Below are positions 44,239 through 51,310 of a DNA stretch of 64,000 bases, one piece after another. The stretch comes from Clostridiales bacterium FE2011. GTDB lineage: Bacteria; Bacillota; Clostridia; Christensenellales; Aristaeellaceae. Location of the stretch: assembly GCA_017569305.1 (NCBI GenBank), contig CP069418.1, positions 3,286,001 to 3,350,000 on the forward strand, in the 5' to 3' direction. The translations under genes and the position numbers were made by a program. Below the pieces are notes generated by a model, which had not been told where the DNA came from, did no database searches, and saw only the letters and a program-made list of their open reading frames with translations. Every line of letters starts with the position of its first letter. The stretch's first letter is position 1.

Positions 44239-44365
44239 AAATTAGAAATGTAGGAAATACATGAATAAATCACCAAATATGAAGCAAGTGTTGGATAGTA
44301 AAATGACAGTTTCTTGAGACTTGAACAAGAGTACAATCCCGTGATAGTATTAAGGTAAGAAAGAA

Positions 44366-44392
44366 TGGAAGTTCGAAAGAGCTTCCTTTTTT
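44366..44392 (+). terminator. Short terminator-like hairpin
   Basis: GGAAG / CTTCC with a ~10-base loop followed by six T, located 45 bases before the next gene. A possible TTGAAC-18-TAGTAT promoter (44321-44350) precedes it, so it could be an attenuator of the 44438 gene. Confidence 0.5.
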
Positions 44393-44437
44393 CATGCCTA
44401 AACACAATCAAAAACAACACAACAGGAGGGAAACAGT

Positions 44438-44974
44438 ATGACTTACTATGATTTCATCAACTTTATCGAGAGCAAGGTGACCTTTCCGTTTTCTTTGAGC
44501 CTGAAGAACAGAAAACAATTTGGATTCTATTACTACAAGTATTCTATGGATTTCATTAAGGAATGTATAGATGCAGGAGTTAAAACCTATTTCCGGTATG
44601 ACGCAAATGGTTTGCCGACTCAGGAATCAGTGAATGAGTTCCTGCACAAGATTGGCGGTATATTACATAAAAGGACTACGACGCCTGTACATCAGTCTAT
44701 CAATTATATTCAGGCTATAGGACAGAGAAAGTATCGGGACTGGAATAAGGAGACAGCGAAACGGATGCTGGAGGGTTATATTGATACATTGTCGCTTTAT
44801 AAGTGCTGGAATAAGGAAAAGATCAATCAGGAATTGAGGGAAAACGTGGTCAGGATAACAAGAGAATCAAAAGACTGGGATGAATGGATAGATAAGATAT
44901 ATGACTTAAATCTGGAGGCGGCGAGAGATGATTGGAGGAGAATGCAGCCGCCGGTGGCGGCTAATGAATATTGA
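44438..44974 (+). CDS. Unrecognised small protein
   Basis: A 178-residue basic protein, rich in Tyr, Lys and Trp, without membrane segments. It starts with MTYYDFINFIESK and contains FLHKIGGILHKRT and YRDWNKETAKRMLEGYI. No known domain recognised. Ribosome site CAGGAGGGAAACAGT is strong, so it is very likely translated. It stands alone, followed by tandem repeats. Confidence 0.65.
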   Translation: MTYYDFINFIESKVTFPFSLSLKNRKQFGFYYYKYSMDFIKECIDAGVKTYFRYDANGLPTQESVNEFLHKIGGILHKRTTTPVHQSINYIQAIGQRKYRDWNKETAKRMLEGYIDTLSLYKCWNKEKINQELRENVVRITRESKDWDEWIDKIYDLNLEAARDDWRRMQPPVAANEY

Positions 44975-45000
44975 AAACGAAGTGGCCATAGGGCCAAAGA

Positions 45001-45066
45001 TAGGAGGTATGAGGTAGGAAGTAGGAGGCGGAAACAGGTAGGAGGTAGGAAGTAGGAGGTAAGAGA
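45001..45066. repeat. Tandem GGAGGTAGGAAGTA-type repeat
   Basis: About five imperfect units built from TAGGAGG and TAGGAAG steps over 66 bases. A shorter array of the same unit is at 53259-53290, upstream of the minus-strand CHASE2 gene. Confidence 0.75.
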
Positions 45067-45114
45067 TAGAATAAAAACATATAAAGAAAAATAGAAAAAG
45101 AGGGAGGCCGAAAT

Positions 45115-45447
45115 ATGTATTTCTATAAGGTTGATGGAAAGATCGTTATATCGGAAGTACCTGTTGGTGAACCTATTACGCCCAACACGACGGACGGAGC
45201 CTATGAAAAGCATGTGCCGGTGATCGAACAGCTTGGGGATCATGTTACAGTGAAGGTTGGATCAGTTGAGCATCCTATGCTGGATGTGCATTATATCGAA
45301 TGGATTGTCCTGGAGACAGCAACAGGCTATCAGAAACATGTCCTGAAGCCGGGCGATAAACCGGAAGCACACTTCGCTGTGACGGAACCGGTTGTGGCCG
45401 CGTATGAATACTGCAATTTGCATGGGCTGTGGGTGGCAAAAGCATAA
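45115..45447 (+). CDS. Superoxide reductase (desulfoferrodoxin-like, centre II only)
   Basis: A 110-residue protein matching the catalytic part of desulfoferrodoxin: His33 (EKHVPVI), His53 (VEHPM), His59 (VHYIEWI), Cys100 and His103 (YCNLHGLW) form the Fe(His)4Cys site, and the Glu-Lys before His33 is kept. The usual N-terminal desulforedoxin Cys4 iron site is missing; only a ~25-residue remnant (MYFYKVDGKIV...) stands in its place. It should reduce superoxide to peroxide in the cytoplasm of an anaerobe, taking electrons directly from rubredoxin or another donor. Followed by a terminator. Confidence 0.87.
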   Translation: MYFYKVDGKIVISEVPVGEPITPNTTDGAYEKHVPVIEQLGDHVTVKVGSVEHPMLDVHYIEWIVLETATGYQKHVLKPGDKPEAHFAVTEPVVAAYEYCNLHGLWVAKA

Positions 45448-45482
45448 AGCGGATTTTGTGAGATGATAACATTGAGGATGTA

Positions 45483-45512
45483 AAGATGGCTGCGAAAGCA
45501 GCCTTCTTTTTT
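45483..45512 (+). terminator. Terminator after the superoxide reductase gene
   Basis: GGCTGC / GCAGCC stem with a GAAA tetraloop, extended by AAGA/TTCTT pairing and a T-run. Confidence 0.85.
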
Positions 45513-45513
45513 G

Positions 45514-45590
45514 TGCGACACCAGGGGACAGTTCTGACTATCCACGTAAGTGGACAGTGACAGAACCGTCCCCGGTATCCGCCCGGCAGG
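45514..45590. repeat. Intergenic hairpin repeat, copy 1
   Basis: A ~75-base imperfect palindrome (GGGGACAGTTCTGACTATCC ... GACAGAACCGTCCCC) nearly identical to the copy at 45722-45791. The spacer 45448-45908 (461 bases) contains both copies and about 130 bases between them in which I see no gene. Confidence 0.75.
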
Positions 45591-45721
45591 GAGATGTTTC
45601 GACCTAAGGATAAAGTTAATCTGATGGTGAATAGGACGGAATTGCTCCCCAATGGTTTTGATGAAACGATTGTGTAGTAAGGCTTTACGGGGTATGGAAA
45701 CTCACCAATAGAGCGATATTG

Positions 45722-45791
45722 GTGCGACACCGGGGACAGTTCTGACTATCCATGGAAGTGGACAGTGACAGAACCGTCCCCGGTGTCCGCC
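45722..45791. repeat. Intergenic hairpin repeat, copy 2
   Basis: Second copy of the palindrome at 45514-45590, same orientation, differing at a few positions in the loop and outer stem (CACCGGGGACAG ... CTGTCCCCGGTGTC-type ends here). Confidence 0.75.
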
Positions 45792-45908
45792 TGGTGGGAT
45801 TATGCAAGATTTGTACTGCGAAAAGCGGATAAATGGCTGGAAAGGGATGGAGGGATATAGTATAATAATCAAAAACCTTCGCAGTATATCGGAAGGGGCG
45901 GAACTTAC

Positions 45909-48086
45909 GTGATAAAGGACAGGCATAAGATCAAAGGCGGCATCGAGAGAAAGGTGCTTGCCCTTGTTTTGGTGACTATCTTGCTGAGTCTGCTGGCATA
46001 CGGCGGGCTGACGATGTACCAGAGCGGCATGCTCTCGCAGCTGGCGGCGGAAACCAGCCAGAAGCAGCAGGGAACCATCACCGATACCACCGTAGGAATT
46101 ATGGACCAGGTGGTACGGGAAAACATGGAACGCTCCTCTGTGCTGGAAGCCCAGATCACGGACGATATGTTCCGCAGCGCGAAAACCCGCGTCATGTTCC
46201 TGGCCGACTATGCAACGGAAGTATTTGCCCATCCGGAAAACTATACGTCCCATACGTATGCTCCGCCCAAGCCTGAGAACGAAGGCAAGCTGGCAACCCA
46301 GGTACTGATGGCCGATGACGTGGATCCGAATGATCCGCAGATCAGGGAAAACCTGGGCCTGGTGGCCAGTATGTCCGAGACGATGCTCTCCCTGTGCTCG
46401 GTGACAGATATCGCGAATATCTACCTGGGCATGCCGGACGGGACCTTCTTCTCCGTGAGCCGGAATTCCGGACAGTGGTTCCTGGAAGACGGCAGCATGA
46501 AGCCCTATGATCCCCGGACGCGGCACTGGTACCTGCAGGCCGTGGAAGAGGGGAAGATGTGCTTCTCTGACGTGGAGGTGGACGCCACCACGGGGGCAAT
46601 GAACATTGTCTGCGCCATGCCGGTGTATTATCCGGACGGAAAGCTGGCGGCTGTGGCCGGGGCGGACGTATACCTGGACGATATCCTGAAGAGCCTGGGG
46701 AATTCCGATGTGGAAGGCGGATTCCGGGCGGCGGTGAACCATGACGGCCATGTGCTGTTTACCACCTCCGCGGAACCGGAATTCCAGGCACGCATCAGCG
46801 CAGAAGCGGCAGACCTGCGGACAGGGGAAAATGCTGAACTGGGGCAGCTGGTGACAGATGCACTGGAAGACCAGACCGATATCCGGATTGTGAAACTGGG
46901 CAGCGGGAACTATTACATGATGGGTGTTCCACTGAAAACGGTAAGTTGGACACTGCTCACCGCATTCAGCGAAGAACGGGCAGAAACGCCCGTGGATATG
47001 CTGCAGGAGAAATATACAGAGATCCAGTCAAAGGCCACCTCTACCTACCGTCAGAAGGCGAATAACAGCAAAACCATCGCATTCATCTGTATCGCTGGAC
47101 TGGCAGCACTGCTGCTGGTGAATACGGTGATCGTCGGCAAACGGATTGTACGGCCGCTGAATAAGATTACAAAGCGGATTACAGAACTTGGAGAAGAGAA
47201 TCCGGAATTCAAGATGGAGGAGACCTTCCGCACCGGAGACGAGATTGAGGTGCTGGCGGAATCCTTCGCGAAGCTGAGCCATGAAACGGTCCAGTACGTG
47301 AGCGAAGTGCGCCGGGTGACCGCGGAAAACGAGCGCATCGGAACGGAGCTGAACCTGGCCCGGCGGATCCAGGCGGAAATGCTGCCCAATATCTTCCCGC
47401 CGTTCCCGGAACGGACGGACATGAACATCTTCGCCAGCATGCGGCCGGCGAAAGAGGTTGGCGGAGACTTCTATGACTTCTTCCTGATCGATGACAGTCA
47501 CCTGGGACTGGTCATGGCGGACGTGAGCGGCAAGGGCGTGCCCGCGGCCCTGTTTATGATGGCCGCCAAGATCCTAGTACAGAACCACACTATGAACGGC
47601 GGAAGCCCGGCGGAAGTGCTGCAGAAGGTGAATAACCAGATCTGCCAGAAGAACAAGGAACAGATGTTCGTGACGGTATGGCTGGGCATTCTGGACCTGA
47701 AGACAGGACTGCTGACCGCGGCCAATGCCGGACACGAGTATCCGATCCTGCAGGGAGAAGACGGACGGTATGAAGTGATTAAGGACAAGCACGGGTTTGT
47801 CGTCGGCGGCCTGGAAGGGGTAAAGTATAAAGACTACACTCTGCAGCTTAAACGGGGAATGAAGGTGTTTGTCTATACGGACGGCATCCCGGAAGCGACG
47901 AATGAAGCAGGGGAGTTCTACGGAACAGAAAGGCTGCTGGAGACGCTGAATAAACATCCGGAAGAAGACCCGACAGAAGTAATTCATAAGGTGGACGAAG
48001 ACCTGCATGGGTTTGTCGGAAACGCGGCACAATTTGATGATGTGACCATGCTGTGCGTGGAGTTCATCGGAGATGAAATTACTTAA
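45909..48086 (+). CDS. Sensor phosphatase: dCache-like sensor, HAMP, SpoIIE/PP2C domain
   Basis: A 725-residue membrane protein. Helices at about 15-35 and 388-408 flank an outward sensor with dCache-type motifs (TRHWYLQAVEEGKM, AGADVYLDDIL); a HAMP linker follows, then a PP2C phosphatase domain from residue ~480 (RRIQAEMLP, KEVGGDFYDF, ADVSGKGVPAALFM, NAGHEYP, YTDGIPEATN, QFDDVTMLC). RsbU-type enzymes dephosphorylate STAS antagonists, freeing a sigma factor or other target. A candidate substrate is the STAS protein at 59041. GTG start after GGAAGGGGCGGAACTTAC. Ends in a strong terminator. Confidence 0.9.
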   Translation: MIKDRHKIKGGIERKVLALVLVTILLSLLAYGGLTMYQSGMLSQLAAETSQKQQGTITDTTVGIMDQVVRENMERSSVLEAQITDDMFRSAKTRVMFLADYATEVFAHPENYTSHTYAPPKPENEGKLATQVLMADDVDPNDPQIRENLGLVASMSETMLSLCSVTDIANIYLGMPDGTFFSVSRNSGQWFLEDGSMKPYDPRTRHWYLQAVEEGKMCFSDVEVDATTGAMNIVCAMPVYYPDGKLAAVAGADVYLDDILKSLGNSDVEGGFRAAVNHDGHVLFTTSAEPEFQARISAEAADLRTGENAELGQLVTDALEDQTDIRIVKLGSGNYYMMGVPLKTVSWTLLTAFSEERAETPVDMLQEKYTEIQSKATSTYRQKANNSKTIAFICIAGLAALLLVNTVIVGKRIVRPLNKITKRITELGEENPEFKMEETFRTGDEIEVLAESFAKLSHETVQYVSEVRRVTAENERIGTELNLARRIQAEMLPNIFPPFPERTDMNIFASMRPAKEVGGDFYDFFLIDDSHLGLVMADVSGKGVPAALFMMAAKILVQNHTMNGGSPAEVLQKVNNQICQKNKEQMFVTVWLGILDLKTGLLTAANAGHEYPILQGEDGRYEVIKDKHGFVVGGLEGVKYKDYTLQLKRGMKVFVYTDGIPEATNEAGEFYGTERLLETLNKHPEEDPTEVIHKVDEDLHGFVGNAAQFDDVTMLCVEFIGDEIT

Positions 48087-48109
48087 AAGTGTAACTGAAC
48101 AATGATACG

Positions 48110-48142
48110 CGCGGTGGGGGAAATCCTCCGCCACGTTTTTTT
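48110..48142 (+). terminator. Terminator after the dCache-like sensor phosphatase gene
   Basis: An 11-position GC-rich stem (CGCGGTGGGGG / CCTCCGCCACG, one mismatch) and seven T. Confidence 0.82.
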
Positions 48143-48322
48143 GCATAGAATAATATTCTTCATATCATAATATAAGAAAAAGAAGCATTGAAAGTATAGT
48201 AGAGACATGATTCGGAATACCTTCTAACAAAAAGATATATTACTCACAACTTATGATATTATTGTTTCATTATTTCAACTATATTGAAAAAATAAAAGTA
48301 TACAAATATTGTAAATACATAA

Positions 48323-48352
48323 TTGACAAGGCTTGCGTGATTGTTGTATTGT
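48323..48352 (+). promoter_or_regulatory. Promoter of the AT-rich island genes
   Basis: TTGACA at 48323-48328 and TATTGT at 48347-48352, 18-base spacer, about 30 bases before the ATG at 48381. Confidence 0.6.
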
Positions 48353-48380
48353 ATAAAAAAAGCGTTGGAAGTGTTAACAT

Positions 48381-49685
48381 ATGCCTAGAGTTAAGAAGAC
48401 CAAAATATACGCAAGCAATGGCGAAAATGGAGAAGAGATTCAACTCGATCCACTTTTTTATTGTAAAGATCAAGAAAATCGAAAAGTTATAGTGGCAGGC
48501 TTTTCCGTAGGATCAGAAAAATATACTATTCCTTTTCTGATGCCTCAGGATATAGAGAAAAATGAAAACAAATCAATTAAACCAATTCAAAGAAAACAAA
48601 GATTTACTCATTGGAGAAAGAAATATGAAGTAAAGGATCTAACATTTCAGAAGGAATTGGAGCCACTTGGATATAATTATAATATACGTATTGAGACTGG
48701 AATTATTAAGAAAATCTGGTTATTTTTATGCCATATATTTGATATAGTTCGCGGAAAACTAAAAAAAGTCAGACAAAAAAATCCCAAAGTATATGATTTT
48801 GTAGCAAAAACTACAGGTTTTGTTTTTGAAGCTGTTGTAGCCGTGATTGGCTTTGTATCAGGATTGTCTGCAGGTTGGATTACAGTTGCTGTTTGTCTTC
48901 TATATGCTCTATTCATGGCGTTCCAGCTTGGCTCAGAAAGAAATAGATCAGATCGATTGATCAAAGAGAATAATGAGAATCATGAAAAAAAGATAAAACA
49001 AATAGAAAAAGAACGAGACGATTCTATAAAAACAATAACAGATGAAGCTAAAAAACAAGAAGAACATAGGTATAATGAACTTATTAGAGAAAAAACAGAG
49101 TTGGCAAGAATAGAACATTTGGCTGCGCACAATATCAAAGTATGCGTAACCGACATGAAAAGAATGTCGGATAGAATGGATCGCTTAGACAAGTTGGCAG
49201 AGTTTTTGAAAAAGTGTGCTGATAGTTTGGAAAACCAATTGAGCCATTATTACGAGAAGGAAATATGTGCTAGTTTTAAACTAGCATGTTCTGAGACTAC
49301 TATAAGAACATATACTCGTGGTGAAAAGAATATAACAAATAGAAAGATAAATGGTGTTCCAAGACGAGAAGATCCCAAGGAGATATCAAGGAATACGGCA
49401 TATAATCATATTTACAATGAAGAATGTGATTCATTTGTATGTGGAGATCTTCGTAATACGAAATTCCAATGTGAACGTGATAATTGGCAAGAATTCTTTT
49501 TGGCAACAATCGTTATACCTATAAGATGGTCTATTCCACATGAAAACAGAATAAAGATAGGGGGGATGATATGCGTTGATTGTAAGGATCCAATTCCTGA
49601 ATGGGATCGGAGGTCCTTTGGTTATCATCTTGTTGCTTTTTATGCAGATTTATTATTTATAGCATTACAGGAAATTGCATCGTAA
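48381..49685 (+). CDS. Unrecognised protein: membrane hairpin, coiled coil, GAF-like domain
   Basis: A 434-residue protein with a polar N-terminal ~110 residues, two close membrane helices (residues ~147-190), a highly charged coiled coil (~195-260, KKIKQIEKERDDSIK-like), and a C-terminal ~170-residue domain with IVIPIRW, IKIGGMICVDC and FYADLLFIAL, which resembles GAF domains. Strongly AT-rich amid GC-rich signalling genes. The start lacks a good ribosome site; the promoter lies so close that the mRNA leader would be very short. A sensor or effector of a mobile, perhaps defensive, module is possible; not established. Confidence 0.65.
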   Translation: MPRVKKTKIYASNGENGEEIQLDPLFYCKDQENRKVIVAGFSVGSEKYTIPFLMPQDIEKNENKSIKPIQRKQRFTHWRKKYEVKDLTFQKELEPLGYNYNIRIETGIIKKIWLFLCHIFDIVRGKLKKVRQKNPKVYDFVAKTTGFVFEAVVAVIGFVSGLSAGWITVAVCLLYALFMAFQLGSERNRSDRLIKENNENHEKKIKQIEKERDDSIKTITDEAKKQEEHRYNELIREKTELARIEHLAAHNIKVCVTDMKRMSDRMDRLDKLAEFLKKCADSLENQLSHYYEKEICASFKLACSETTIRTYTRGEKNITNRKINGVPRREDPKEISRNTAYNHIYNEECDSFVCGDLRNTKFQCERDNWQEFFLATIVIPIRWSIPHENRIKIGGMICVDCKDPIPEWDRRSFGYHLVAFYADLLFIALQEIAS

Positions 49686-49699
49686 AGGAGTGAATGAGA

Positions 49700-49882
49700 A
49701 TGAGCGAAAAGAAAGAAAAAGGTATACATATATCCGTTTGTGTTCTTTTTCAAACTCCTAAAGAAGAAGAAAGCTTTTATCAATTAGTACAGAAGTATAA
49801 TTATCCTGAGAAGTTCATTGAACAAGAGACAGAAAATCAAAGAAAACTAAATGTTAACAATAGAGAACCAATGAAAGTATAG
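49700..49882 (+). CDS. Small protein paired with the GAF-like membrane protein
   Basis: A 60-residue AT-rich reading frame (MSEKKEKGIHISVCVLFQ...). The ATG at 49700 lies nine bases after AAGGAG; another at 49694 is too close to it. It follows the membrane protein by 14 bases in the same island and ends 92 bases before a terminator. No domain recognised. Confidence 0.55.
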   Translation: MSEKKEKGIHISVCVLFQTPKEEESFYQLVQKYNYPEKFIEQETENQRKLNVNNREPMKV

Positions 49883-49974
49883 ATAATCGCTATTGTATAG
49901 TTTTTCATGATCTATCTATAAATCAGCTGAGATTATCTTACAGTCTATATCAAAAAAAATATGTAGAAAAATAG

Positions 49975-50006
49975 ACGTCACAAATGATTGTTTGTAGACG
50001 TTTTTT
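49975..50006 (+). terminator. Terminator closing the AT-rich island
   Basis: ACGTCACAAA / TTTGTAGACGT stem with a one-base bulge and six T. The rest of the 405-base spacer 49883-50287 holds the inverted TGTAAC pair described at 50224. Confidence 0.7.
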
Positions 50007-50223
50007 ATTATATAAATATATTGAACAGAATAGAATAATACAAATATGATTGTATTAGAAAAACATTTGAGATAAAATAAGATTTGAAAGATGTTCCGCT
50101 GGGAAGGATCCGAATGGATTTTTCCAGACCCGCAGGGAAAAGTATTTGGCATACAGTACTTATTCCCGGAAAAGAGCTGCCATCTTTCAAAACCATTCGT
50201 ATAAATACATGAACGACACAGTA

Positions 50224-50268
50224 GTTACATTGTGAAGTTCAGAATAACATACGAGTGACGTATGTAAC
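50224..50268. promoter_or_regulatory. Inverted GTTACAT/ATGTAAC pair upstream of the sigma factor operon
   Basis: GTTACAT at 50224-50230 and ATGTAAC at 50262-50268 form a 7-base inverted repeat with 31 bases between. The same word is clustered upstream of the RiPP loci. Confidence 0.45.
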
Positions 50269-50287
50269 AGAAAGGAGGAGCAGCTAT

Positions 50288-50503
50288 TTGGAGAAGAAAC
50301 TGAGAGCATTGTTTGACTACCAAAAGTTCGAACAGAACGCAGATCTTCAGAACGTGATCGACAGAGTGCACGCACGCTACAGAAGCACCCATGCACGGAT
50401 GCTGGACGATGATGAGGCTGACATGGTGGCAGCGGCGGGCGTGCCAGACACAGCCATGAAGAAAAAGAGTCTGTTCGATAAAGATAAAGATGAACACTCC
50501 TGA
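50288..50503 (+). CDS. Small protein upstream of and overlapping the sigma factor gene
   Basis: A 71-residue acidic protein starting MEKKLRALFDYQKFEQN and ending in a Lys/Asp-rich tail. I chose the TTG at 50288, ten bases after AAAGGAGG; the ATG at 50255 precedes that ribosome site. Its 3' end overlaps the sigma gene by 14 bases, so synthesis is coupled. It contains DDDEADMVAAAG and no membrane segment. A role as a sigma-binding partner is possible but unproven. Confidence 0.65.
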   Translation: MEKKLRALFDYQKFEQNADLQNVIDRVHARYRSTHARMLDDDEADMVAAAGVPDTAMKKKSLFDKDKDEHS

Positions 50504-50969
50504 ATGGGAGAAAATATATGATCTGTACTGCGGAAAAGTGATGGGGTATATTGCAGCCCGGGTGCAGCGCCGGGCGGACGCTGAAGACCTTTGCGCAGAC
50601 GTGTTTGAGAAGGCATTCCGGAAGAGGGACGCCTTTGATGAAAGCAAGGCAAGCATCAGCACCTGGATCTTCACAATCACGCGGAATACGGTAATAGACT
50701 ATTTCCGGAAAACGCGGCCGACGGAAGAACCGGATGAGAACCTGGCAAGTGATGAAGAGGTGGATGAACATCTGCTGAGCCAGGAAACGCTGAGCGAACT
50801 GGCAGGAGCACTGAATAAGCTGCCGGAAGAACTGCAGGACATCATCGTGCTGATGTACTATGACGGAAAGCCGATGACTGAAGTCGCCATGATGATGGGG
50901 CTGAGCTACGGAGCGGTTAAGCTACGGCATCAGAAGGCGCTGGCGCAGCTAAAGCTTATGATGCGATAA
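50490..50969 (+). CDS. ECF-type RNA polymerase sigma factor
   Basis: A 159-residue sigma-70 family protein with only regions 2 and 4. Region 2: YCGKVMGYIAARVQ, ADAEDLCADVFEKAF, ISTWIFTITRNTVIDYFRK; region 4: LPEELQDIIVLMYYDG, TEVAMMMGLSYGAVKLRHQKAL. No downstream membrane anti-sigma gene follows; a terminator comes next. Control may come from the small upstream protein or from the partner-switching proteins encoded nearby. Targets unknown. Confidence 0.88.
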   Translation: MNTPEWEKIYDLYCGKVMGYIAARVQRRADAEDLCADVFEKAFRKRDAFDESKASISTWIFTITRNTVIDYFRKTRPTEEPDENLASDEEVDEHLLSQETLSELAGALNKLPEELQDIIVLMYYDGKPMTEVAMMMGLSYGAVKLRHQKALAQLKLMMR

Positions 50970-50996
50970 TGGGAAATGTCGGCAGTTAAATGAAAT

Positions 50997-51033
50997 AAAA
51001 AGAGACGATACGATAATGTATCGTCTCTTTTTG
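50997..51033 (+). terminator. Terminator after the sigma factor gene
   Basis: A perfect 15-base-pair stem (AAAAAGAGACGATAC / GTATCGTCTCTTTTT) with a 6-base loop. Confidence 0.9.
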
Positions 51034-51112
51034 TGAAATATCGTGCTGCGCACGATATGAAATATTTGACTCCGTCAAATGTGAAATATGCGCCAGCGGC
51101 GCATGTGAGAAT
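51034..51112. repeat. Array of three mini-hairpins with exact 24-base period
   Basis: Three 15-base hairpins, each 6-base stem plus 3-base loop, at 51041-51055 (TCGTGCTGCGCACGA), 51065-51079 (TTTGACTCCGTCAAA) and 51089-51103 (TGCGCCAGCGGCGCA), separated by the near-constant 9-mer TRTGAAATA. Stem sequences differ completely while the fold and spacing are kept. Lies in the 341-base gene-free spacer 50970-51310. Confidence 0.8.
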
Positions 51113-51208
51113 GACTGGCCGCTGCGGCGGCGGGGGAGATTCTTCGACGCGGGCGCAAGCGCCCTTGCTCAGGATGACATGGGGATGTCTGCTGGCAGGA
51201 GCGGAAAT

Positions 51209-51283
51209 ATGACAGAAGGGACAGACCTGCAGTCACATTCTTTAAAAGAACGATGACAGCACGTCAGTCCCCCAGTCACATTT
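51209..51283. repeat. Intergenic palindrome related to the one at 39571
   Basis: ATGACAGAAGGGACAGACCT ... and a degenerate complement (GTCAGTCCCCCAGTCACAT) around a TTTAAAAGAACG loop. Preceded at ~51140-51180 by a CTTCGACGCGGGC...CTCAGGATGACA element of the same mosaic family. Confidence 0.6.
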
Positions 51284-51310
51284 CCGCGTTGGGTAGAAGG
51301 TGGTTTTAAC

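Noticed and set aside
48253..48492. 79-codon frame at the start of the AT-rich island
   Set aside because: Covers the promoter at 48323 and overlaps the 48381 gene out of frame.
51041..51103. Regularly spaced array considered as a CRISPR
   Set aside because: Only three units, 9-base constant parts, and the variable parts are themselves palindromes; no cas genes in the window.
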